A stretch of 64,000 nucleotides of DNA from JANXYW01 sp031400455 (GTDB lineage Bacteria > Chloroflexota > Dehalococcoidia > DSTF01 > JACRBR01): positions 23,958 to 87,957 of the forward strand of contig JANNPX010000031.1 in assembly GCA_031400455.1 (NCBI GenBank). The letters run 5' to 3'. Under the pieces are notes generated by a model. It searched no databases. It saw only the letters and a program-made list of their open reading frames with translations, and was not told the origin of the DNA. Below, piece by piece: positions 42,900-49,352 of this stretch (its first letter is position 1; every line of letters begins with the position of its first letter). The position numbers and the translations under genes were made by a program.

Positions 42900-43925
42900 A
42901 TGCCCACCTCAAGCCGCGCCACCAATATCCTGCTGGTCGTCATGATTGCCGTTGGCATAGGCATCGTGGCCATGCTCGCGTCGGGCGTGCGCGGCGGGCC
43001 GCTCGATCCGCCTGGACCGCCGGCCTCTACGCAACCGCAAGTGGAGCCCCGAACCCCGATCTCCTCTCTTCCTTACATCATTTCCACGCCGGGATCGTAC
43101 TTCCTCACGCGCAGCCTGTCGGCCTCAACTGGAAGCGGCATTACCATCAGCGCCAATGACGTGACGATCGACCTGATGGGGTTCACGCTGGCGGGCACTT
43201 CGTTAACCACGACCGACGGCATCGTCAGCAGTGGCGGCTTCCGGAGCATTACGATCAAGAACGGAAACGTCAACGATTGGGCGGGCAATGGCATCAACCT
43301 CGTATTCGCTACCCTCATCGGCATCGATGGCGTGAACCTGACCCAAAACGGAGCGACCGGCATGGATGTCGGAGCGAACGCGCGGGTGACGAACTGCTCC
43401 GTGGTCACCTACAACCCGGGTGTGGTGGCGATTCGCGTCGGCGGATCCTCTGTCGTTTCTGATTGCTCCACGCAGGGCTACGGAACAGGAATCGCGACAA
43501 GTGAGAACTCGACGGTGAAGGACTGCAGCGTGACGTCGGCCACTGCGACAGGCATCTACGTCACCGCCAGATCGGTTGTGCAACGATGCTCCGTCTCCAA
43601 TACGGGGACAATATCAGGAGGTAACGGCATCTACGCCGACGGGCAGGAAACGACCGTGCGCGATTCGTCGGTGAGGACCGTCTATGGGGGGCTCTGTTGT
43701 TCCTTCGGGATTCGTTCCAACGGGCTTCGAAACAACATCGTTGGAAACGAGACCTTTCAAGCAGCAACCGGCATCGTGCTCGCGGAGAACGCCAGCGCGC
43801 TCGTCGAAAGGAATACCAACTCGGGTGGTGACAACTTCATAGCGGGATCGACCGGCAATGATGTGGCACCAGTCGAACTCGCGGCGTTCACGACCAGCCC
43901 CTCGGCGAATCATGACAGGAATTGA
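42900..43925 (+). CDS. Right-handed parallel beta-helix surface protein
   Basis: A 341-residue exported or membrane-anchored protein. An N-terminal hydrophobic helix (NILLVVMIAVGIGIVAMLAS) and Pro-rich stretch precede a series of ~22-residue turns typical of right-handed beta-helices (SITIKNGNVNDWAGNGINL, VTNCSVVTYNPGVVAIRVGG, SVVSDCSTQGYGTGIATSE, STVKDCSVTSATATGIYVT). Such folds occur in pectate-lyase-like enzymes and adhesins; no catalytic set is seen. ATG at 42900 has GAAGGGA upstream. It lies in the segment between remnant B and tmRNA. Confidence 0.75.
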   Translation: MPTSSRATNILLVVMIAVGIGIVAMLASGVRGGPLDPPGPPASTQPQVEPRTPISSLPYIISTPGSYFLTRSLSASTGSGITISANDVTIDLMGFTLAGTSLTTTDGIVSSGGFRSITIKNGNVNDWAGNGINLVFATLIGIDGVNLTQNGATGMDVGANARVTNCSVVTYNPGVVAIRVGGSSVVSDCSTQGYGTGIATSENSTVKDCSVTSATATGIYVTARSVVQRCSVSNTGTISGGNGIYADGQETTVRDSSVRTVYGGLCCSFGIRSNGLRNNIVGNETFQAATGIVLAENASALVERNTNSGGDNFIAGSTGNDVAPVELAAFTTSPSANHDRN

Positions 43926-43966
43926 CGCGCCCGCGCGCACGCGTAGCGGGTGCACTAGCAGCGCCT

Positions 43967-44013
43967 GGCACCGGGGGTGGGATTGAACTCACAAGGTCTT
44001 GCGACCCAGGACC
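43967..44013 (-). pseudogene. tRNA-Leu 3' remnant
   Basis: Read on the minus strand, this has a long variable-arm-like CTGGGTCGCAAGACC, a T arm GTGAG-TTCAAT-CCCAC (one base short in the loop and one stem mismatch) and an acceptor strand ending GTGCCA with CCA encoded. The pattern is that of tRNA-Leu, but the D and anticodon arms are not found upstream. It is a decayed or inserted 3' fragment. Confidence 0.5.
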
Positions 44014-44090
44014 GTCGCAGGGCCGATTGGTGTTCCATCCCGTCCAAGTGGCACTGCCAAACGTCGGGGTCTTTGGTGTACGTTCCGCTC

Positions 44091-44420
44091 ATGGGCGCTC
44101 AGGAACCTCGCGCGAAACGTGGATTCGGGTTTCTGCCGCAGACGCGCTTCGGGCGTTACGCGTTCGGGCTGCTTGCGTTGGGCCTGGTGGGCCTGCAGGC
44201 GGTAACGCTCGCCGTCAATGCCTTCGATCAAAGCGGCGGCACGAATCCATGGATCATCCTCACTCTTGGCCCAGCGGTCATCGCGGTAATTCTCGGTGGC
44301 TTCGTCGCTGCCTACGCGATCGTGCGCGAACACGAGCGTGGCGTGCTGACGGCAATACCACTGCTCATTGGGCTCTTTGTGGCCCTGTTCCTCCTCGGCG
44401 AAATCACAACGCCTCATTAG
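44091..44420 (+). CDS. Small membrane protein of unknown function
   Basis: A 109-residue protein with three hydrophobic segments: YAFGLLALGLVGLQAVTLAVN, IILTLGPAVIAVILGGFVAAYAIV and AIPLLIGLFVALFLLGEI. The start ATG at 44091 follows the basic residues of GAQEPRAKRGFGF. No family recognised. It lies between the tRNA-Leu remnant and tmRNA and may be cargo. Confidence 0.6.
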   Translation: MGAQEPRAKRGFGFLPQTRFGRYAFGLLALGLVGLQAVTLAVNAFDQSGGTNPWIILTLGPAVIAVILGGFVAAYAIVREHERGVLTAIPLLIGLFVALFLLGEITTPH

Positions 44421-44461
44421 GGCGGCGGGTTCGGAACGTGCGCGGGCGTCGAGTAGCGGAA

Positions 44462-44488
44462 AGACCGCCGACAGTCGTCGGACGGTCT
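44462..44488 (-). terminator. Hairpin after tmRNA
   Basis: AGACCGCCGAC and GTCGGACGGTCT pair with one bulge, 16 bases past the tmRNA CCA end. The T-run is weak, so it may be a processing or termination hairpin. Confidence 0.45.
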
Positions 44489-44503
44489 ATCCGGCGTTGT
44501 CCT

Positions 44504-44857
44504 TGGTGGAGACGGGGGAGAATTGAACTCCCCGTCCAGGTGAGAAACGCCCTGAGTCTACTACAAGCTTATCCCGACAGATTGATCTCACCGCTCACGC
44601 CCGCTGCGGGCCCGGTCGTGAACGGCCAGCCGATGGTCTTAGGCCTGCGCTATCGACATTGCGCTGGCAGCGCCCCGGACAAATCGTCGCTCATTTCCAT
44701 CCCGCCGGGGGTAGTTTGGAATGAACGTCACTGCCTAAGCAGCGAGGGCGAGTTGTCGTTCGCCGTTTATGTTGTGGTCACCCGGATTAAGGAGATCGAT
44801 GACCGCCCTCCGCCTGCAACTCAGATCCGCCGATCCCTGTCGAGCCCTTTCGTCCCC
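44504..44857 (-). ncRNA. ssrA: tmRNA (ssrA)
   Basis: One-piece tmRNA of 354 bases. The 5' GGGGACG pairs with CGTCTCC at the 3' end, followed by A and an encoded CCA; GGGCTCGACAGGGA near the 5' end and the T arm GGGAGTTCAATTCTCCC are the conserved tRNA-like parts. The tag-coding frame ends ...GERQLALAA followed by TAG at 44735-44737; residues before it read HNIN, and the resume codon is not certain. A TATACT hexamer at 44892-44897 (complement) is the likely -10. This RNA rescues stalled ribosomes and tags their products for degradation. Confidence 0.95.
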
Positions 44858-44922
44858 GTACTGGATCATCCCCGAGAAGGGAACTGTGCTCAGTATAGCG
44901 AATCTACCGGGCGCGATTCTCG

Positions 44923-44952
44923 TTGACGGCCTGACTCCGGGGCTGATACGAT
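44923..44952 (+). promoter_or_regulatory. Promoter of the short transcript next to tmRNA
   Basis: TTGACG (44923-44928), 18-base spacer, TACGAT (44947-44952) on the plus strand. It points away from ssrA toward the structured 170-base unit that follows, with a predicted start near 44959. Confidence 0.55.
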
Positions 44953-44977
44953 GCTCGCAGGAAAGGAGGTGATGCGG

Positions 44978-45046
44978 ATGAGCGACCATAGTTGTAAGGC
45001 CTGCGTGCCTTCCAGCGTCCGCAGCACCTCGAGGAGCAATCGATAG
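44978..45046 (+). CDS. Tiny 22-codon reading frame with strong ribosome site
   Basis: ATG at 44978 is preceded by AAAGGAGGTGATGCGG, whose AAGGAGGTGAT matches the 16S anti-Shine-Dalgarno sequence very well. The peptide would be MSDHSCKACVPSSVRSTSRSNR. It overlaps the left arm of the candidate RNA hairpin, so it may be a leader peptide, a dual-function RNA, or chance. No similarity is known to me. Confidence 0.3.
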   Translation: MSDHSCKACVPSSVRSTSRSNR

Positions 45047-45097
45047 CGGTTCCTCGAGGAGCGGAGGCCGGGCGCAGGCCTGGCAACATAGACGGAG

Positions 45098-45127
45098 TTG
45101 GCCCGGGCGGAAACGCCCGGGCCAAAT
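45098..45127 (+). terminator. Strong Rho-independent terminator of the short transcript
   Basis: TTGGCCCGGGCG (45098-45109) and CGCCCGGGCCAA (45114-45125) form a perfect 12-bp stem closed by a GAAA tetraloop, followed on the plus strand by ATCTTTC. Confidence 0.75.
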
Positions 45128-45427
45128 CTTTCACCAGCACACCCTTCCACGCAGACCTCTAGCGTGCACTTCGGTCCGCGCGCGCTCCAGCGCGAACCGG
45201 CGCCCGAAACGTAGGGACGCAGCTCGAGTTCCGTCGCTGCCTCAGACCTGCGGCCACCTGTCGTCCAGAGCGAAGCGAAGGACCTAGCTCGATCTGGCTA
45301 GTGCGTCCGACTGCCACAACGGCGCGACATCGTGAGCTCCCCTTCCCTCGCGGGGACGGGGCTGGGGGTTAGGGCCTAACCGGAGAAATCTGCGCCATCT
45401 GCGAAATCTGCGGTTCCGACCCGAAGC

Positions 45428-46882
45428 TCAGCGCAGCTCCACTGGCGGCAGCGACGTCAGATAGTCATGAATCGCGCTCGCCGCACGCCGCCCGTCCGCC
45501 AGCGCCGTCACCACGAGATCCGCGCCGTTGACGTTGTCGCCTCCGGCGAATACACCCGCGCGCGTCGTCGCGAACGTCTCTTTGTTCACTTCGATCAGGT
45601 TCCAGCGGTTCGTCTCGACGCCGGGCGCCGCGTCGTTGATCGTCGGATCGGCGTTGTAGCCGATAGCCACCGCTACCGTATCCGCCTCGATGATGAACTC
45701 CGAGTGCGGCACCGGGATCGGCCGCCTGCGGCCCGACTCATCGGGTTCGCCCAGCGCCATCTTCTGGCACTCGACGCCCGTGACGTGGCCGTCGGCATCA
45801 CTCGTGAAGCGCAGCGGGATCGTCAGGAACTCGAAGTTCACGCCCTCGTCCCGCGCGTGCTGCCGTTCTTCCTGCCGCCCCAGCATCTCGGTTTCCGTGC
45901 GGCGATACACGCACGTGACGTGCTCCGCGCCCAGCCGCACCGCCGTGCGCACGCAGTCCATCGACGTGTCGCCGCCACCGATCACCACCATGTGCTTGCC
46001 CGGGTCGATAGGCTCCCGCATGTGTTCCGGCAGCTGCTCCGGCCGCAGGTTGCCGCGCACGAGGAACTCCGTCGCGGCGTAAATCCCCGCGCAGTCCTCG
46101 CCCGGCAGCGCGAGCTGCCCGCCCAGCCCCGCGCCCGTGCCGACGAACACGGAATGAAACCCCTGCGCGAACAGGTCGTCGATCGTCACGTCCTTGCCGA
46201 TCCACGTGTTGCCGACGAACCCGACGCCGAGCTTGTCGAGGTACGCGAGCTTGTCCTGCAGCACGTCCTTGTTCAGCTTGAAGTTCGGGATGCCGTACAG
46301 CAGTACGCCGCCCGGCTCCGGCCACGCGTCGTACATCGTCGCCGAGTGCCCCTGCTTCGCCAACTCCTCCGCCACGGCCAAGCCAGCCGGACCCGCGCCG
46401 ACCACCGCGACCTTGAACCCCGTCGGCGCCGGGATCACCGGCAGCGGCACACCGATGTTGATCCGCTGGTAGTCGGTGATGAACGCCTCGAGCTTGCCGA
46501 TGGTCACCGGCGGCTCCTGGTGCATGTCGGGCCGGATCGCGAACGCCACGACGCACTCGCCCTCGCACAGCCGCTCCTGCGGGCATAGGCGGCCGCACAA
46601 CTCGGGCAGATTGCTCGTCTCGCGGAACTTGTTCGCGGCCCCGTTTACGTCGCCGATCTCCAGCAGCGCGAACGCACCGGGGATGTCGTTGCCGACCGGG
46701 CACGCCTGCTGGCAAGGCGCCGTCGGGCACTGGATACAGCGCATCGCCTCGGTCTTGGCCGACTCGAGGTCGAACCCCAGGAACACCTCGTCCCAGTTCT
46801 TCTTCCGGACCTCGGGATCCTGCTTGTTGATAGGCACGCGAGAAATCGCGAGCCGCCGCTGAATATCCGTGTCCTTCGCCAT
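45428..46882 (-). CDS. gltD: NAD(P)-dependent oxidoreductase, glutamate synthase small-subunit family
   Basis: A 484-residue flavoprotein with the GltD fold. Two N-terminal Cys clusters for Fe-S centres (CIQCPTAPCQQACP and CGRLCPQERLCEGEC) are followed by the FAD motif VAVVGAGPAGLAVAEEL and the NADPH motif VVIGGGDTSMDCVRTA. It passes electrons from NADPH to a partner. No gltB lies nearby, so it could serve glutamate synthase, a PreT/NfnB-like enzyme or sulfide:quinone-type reduction; symbol is by family only. The downstream gap 45136-45427 contains tandem ATCTGCG units near 45390 but no gene I recognise. Confidence 0.85.
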   Translation of the reverse strand: MAKDTDIQRRLAISRVPINKQDPEVRKKNWDEVFLGFDLESAKTEAMRCIQCPTAPCQQACPVGNDIPGAFALLEIGDVNGAANKFRETSNLPELCGRLCPQERLCEGECVVAFAIRPDMHQEPPVTIGKLEAFITDYQRINIGVPLPVIPAPTGFKVAVVGAGPAGLAVAEELAKQGHSATMYDAWPEPGGVLLYGIPNFKLNKDVLQDKLAYLDKLGVGFVGNTWIGKDVTIDDLFAQGFHSVFVGTGAGLGGQLALPGEDCAGIYAATEFLVRGNLRPEQLPEHMREPIDPGKHMVVIGGGDTSMDCVRTAVRLGAEHVTCVYRRTETEMLGRQEERQHARDEGVNFEFLTIPLRFTSDADGHVTGVECQKMALGEPDESGRRRPIPVPHSEFIIEADTVAVAIGYNADPTINDAAPGVETNRWNLIEVNKETFATTRAGVFAGGDNVNGADLVVTALADGRRAASAIHDYLTSLPPVELR

Positions 46883-47038
46883 AGGATGCGACCTCAGCGC
46901 TGTACCTAATACTCCGCCAGTAGCGGAAGTGTACCCAGTCTAGGGTCGCCGTCTCCGCCTGTAAATGCCGTCGCCGAGTCGGTGGCACTGGCCGTGGCGG
47001 AGGAGCGTCCCCGGCGAGTCCAGATGCGGCCCGCCGCC

Positions 47039-48079
47039 CTAGGTGCGAAAGCAGGCGGTGACTTCTTCGCTGTACTGGCCCGTGAGCAGGAAGCGTGTGT
47101 AGCCATCCGGGTCGGTCTTTGTCAGCCGCGCCATGTCCTCGTTGACCTCGCGCACGGTGTAGTGCGCGAGGATGACGTCGGCGACGCAGCCACAGATGCG
47201 GTCGGTCCGCGCCGGGTCGGCGATGCCCGACGCCGACCCGGTCGAGCCAGCGCGGCAGGAACTGGCAAAGTTGCGCCGGAACGCTGTGTTGGCGGCCGCG
47301 ATGTTGGCGGGCGCATTCGGATCGTTGCGGCCGTCGAGGTCCACCGCCGCCACGACGCCGATCGCCGCGAACACCACAACGCCCAGCACGAGCGCCGGGA
47401 CAAGCACGCGCAGGGGCGCATCGGCGCGCACCGCCACCGTGCCTGCAGCCTTGTCGTGCCAGGTCTGACCTTTGCGATCCCACGCCGCTGCGAAGTAGCC
47501 GAGGCCCAGCGGTAGCCCGCTGGCGATCGATACCGCGATGCGCACCATGCCGGAGCCGAACCCCGCGTCACGATCCGTTCCGTCGAGCACCAACCGTACG
47601 CCGAACAACCGCTTCCCCAGCGTGCCGCCCGTCGAATCGCTGGCCCACCGGTACAGCACGGCCAGCGCCAGCACGATAACCGCCACTGCTACTTGGACAC
47701 GGTCGGCCTCTGACTCGGCGTAGTTTTGCGGCAACAACATAGCGCGCAGGCCCAGTGTCAGCCCGACCGATGCCACCCCTGTGATGACGCAGTCCGCGAG
47801 CCAACCTCCAGCGCGCCGCCGGAATCCCGCGCGCTCGTGGACCGCCGCATCAGAGAGTGGCTCGCCGTCCGTCGAACCGGAGTCGACGGTCGTAGCGTCG
47901 ACCGCTGCGTCGGCTGGCGACGCCTCGCGCACCAGCGCATCTGGTAATGCCGCAGACGCTACATCCGGCTCGTCTGATGCCACTGCGGGCGAAGGAGACG
48001 GCGCGCGGCGCCCCCTGCCGCACATTGGGCAGAAGGGATCCGCTTCGGGGAACTCATGTCCGCAGCCGTAGCACTCCAA
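47039..48079 (-). CDS. Zinc-ribbon RDD-family membrane protein
   Basis: A 346-residue protein. A CxxC...CxxC zinc ribbon (CYGCGHEFPEADPFCPMCG) is followed by a Pro/Ala/Asp linker and the RDD domain with its transmembrane helices (GFRRRAGGWLADCVITGVASVGLTLG; GGTLGKRLFGVRLV). The last ~90 residues after AAVDLDGRNDPN lie outside and hold four Cys (SSCRAG, ICGCVAD, TACFRT). TTG at 48079 is chosen because GGAGG lies 6 bases before it. Function unknown, possibly a membrane sensor. Confidence 0.75.
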   Translation of the reverse strand: MECYGCGHEFPEADPFCPMCGRGRRAPSPSPAVASDEPDVASAALPDALVREASPADAAVDATTVDSGSTDGEPLSDAAVHERAGFRRRAGGWLADCVITGVASVGLTLGLRAMLLPQNYAESEADRVQVAVAVIVLALAVLYRWASDSTGGTLGKRLFGVRLVLDGTDRDAGFGSGMVRIAVSIASGLPLGLGYFAAAWDRKGQTWHDKAAGTVAVRADAPLRVLVPALVLGVVVFAAIGVVAAVDLDGRNDPNAPANIAAANTAFRRNFASSCRAGSTGSASGIADPARTDRICGCVADVILAHYTVREVNEDMARLTKTDPDGYTRFLLTGQYSEEVTACFRT

Positions 48080-48197
48080 CGTCCGCCTCCATGTGATCAG
48101 CGATTATAACGAGCGCGACGCAGGAAGCGTGGCGTGCGGAGGGTGCTGAACGTGTCGTCCCGCGATGCTGAACGTGCCCGTCGCATTGCTGCGGGCG

Positions 48198-49163
48198 TTA
48201 CTGGTCGAGGATATAGGCGAACATGAGGGGGGCGACGATAGTGGCGTCCGACTCGATGACGAAGCGGGGCGTGTCGACCGCGAGTTTGCCCCACGTGATC
48301 TTCTCGTTGGGGACGGCGCCGCTGTACGAGCCGTACGAAGTGGTGCTGTCGGAGATCTGGCTGAAGTAACCCCAGAGGCGGCAGTCCTGCTTCAGGTCCT
48401 GCTGGATGAGCGGGACAACGCAGATGGGGAAGTCGCCCGCGATGCCGCCGCCGATCTGGTAGAAGCCCATCGATTGGTCGACCGTATTCGTGCGGTACCA
48501 GTCGACGAGCGCGCCCATGAGTTCCGTGCCGGAGCGCATGCACGAGTAGTCGATGTCGCCGCGGATCGCCGCCGCGACGAACACGTTGCCGAGCGTCGAG
48601 TCTTCCCATCCCGGCGCGAAGATCGGCAGCTTGCGCTTACAGGCGGCGATCACCCACGAGTCGGTCGGATCGATCTGGAAGAACTCATCGATCGTGCCGC
48701 CTTCGATGAGCTGATACATGTACTCGTACGGAAAGTAGCGCTCGCCCCGCGCGGTGGCCTGCTTCCAGAGCTCGAGGATCTTGCGTTCGATGCGGCGCAT
48801 CGCCTCCTCTTCAGGAATGCAGGTATCGGTGACCCGGTTGAGTCCTTTGCTGAGGAGATCGACTTCGTCCTGGTCGGAGAGGGTGCGGTAGTTGGGCACG
48901 CGGCGGTAGTGGTCGTGCGCGACGAGGTTGAAGATGTCCTCCTCGAGGTTGGCGCCGGTTGAGCAGATGCCGTGGACCTTGTCCTGGCGGATCATCTCGG
49001 CGAGCGAGAGTCCGAGTTCGGCTGTGCTCATGGCGCCGGCGAGGGTAACGAGCATCTTGCCACCCTTTGCGAGGTGGTCGACATACGCTTGCGAGGCGTC
49101 GATAACGACCGCCGCGTTGAAGTGGCGGTAGTGGCGCTTGAGGTATTCGGTGACTGCGGCCAT
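48198..49163 (-). CDS. Deoxyhypusine synthase-like protein
   Basis: A 321-residue member of the deoxyhypusine synthase family (aminobutyl transfer from spermidine). Seen: VTLAGAMSTAELG, ICSTGANLEEDIFN (NAD binding), ERYFPYEYMYQLIEGG, and GSYSGAVPNEKITWGKLAVD, whose Lys corresponds to the enzyme-intermediate lysine of the eukaryotic enzyme. Bacterial members usually lack an eIF5A substrate and may act as homospermidine synthases or on other acceptors. Its ATG has GGAG upstream. No polyamine genes are adjacent. Confidence 0.87.
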   Translation of the reverse strand: MAAVTEYLKRHYRHFNAAVVIDASQAYVDHLAKGGKMLVTLAGAMSTAELGLSLAEMIRQDKVHGICSTGANLEEDIFNLVAHDHYRRVPNYRTLSDQDEVDLLSKGLNRVTDTCIPEEEAMRRIERKILELWKQATARGERYFPYEYMYQLIEGGTIDEFFQIDPTDSWVIAACKRKLPIFAPGWEDSTLGNVFVAAAIRGDIDYSCMRSGTELMGALVDWYRTNTVDQSMGFYQIGGGIAGDFPICVVPLIQQDLKQDCRLWGYFSQISDSTTSYGSYSGAVPNEKITWGKLAVDTPRFVIESDATIVAPLMFAYILDQ

Positions 49164-49352
49164 GAGGGACTCCGTTCGTCGTGCCGGTGCCCGGCTTGGT
49201 GGTTCGTAGTTTATCGGCCGCGATAGGTAAGAGGGATGGGCGATGGATGCAGGAGTCCGCCCCTGTCGCGAGTTCGTGTTCGGGTGTGATGCGTCGTCCC
49301 GACCGGAAAAGGATCCTGCACAGAGCGAAGGATGACACGGCGTTGAGGGAGG

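Larger units (their letters stand above)
44959..45127 (+). ncRNA. Candidate structured small RNA
   Basis: A ~170-base unit with its own promoter and terminator. A long hairpin is visible: GTTG/CAAC (44991, 45084), AGGCCTGCG/CGCAGGCCT (44997-45005, 45073-45081), TCCGC/GCGGA (45018, 45061) and CCTCGAGGA/TCCTCGAGG (45027-45035, 45051-45059). The rod shape with internal bubbles resembles 6S RNA or a regulatory hairpin, but I cannot match it to a family. It could also be an mRNA for the tiny frame at 44978-45046. Confidence 0.5.

Noticed and set aside
43922..44926. 334-codon plus-strand frame across the tmRNA gene
   Set aside because: Overlaps a clear tmRNA on the opposite strand and the small membrane-protein gene; no similarity.
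45330..45420. ATCTGCG tandem units and the CGGGGACGGGGCTGGGGG stretch as a mobile element end
   Set aside because: Too short and without terminal inverted repeats or a transposase; simple intergenic repeats.
45467..46588. 373-codon plus-strand frame opposite gltD
   Set aside because: Arg/His-rich antisense artefact; gltD has intact motifs.
45798..47483. 561-codon minus-strand frame spanning gltD and the RDD gene
   Set aside because: Out-of-frame Arg/Gly-rich shadow crossing an intergenic region.
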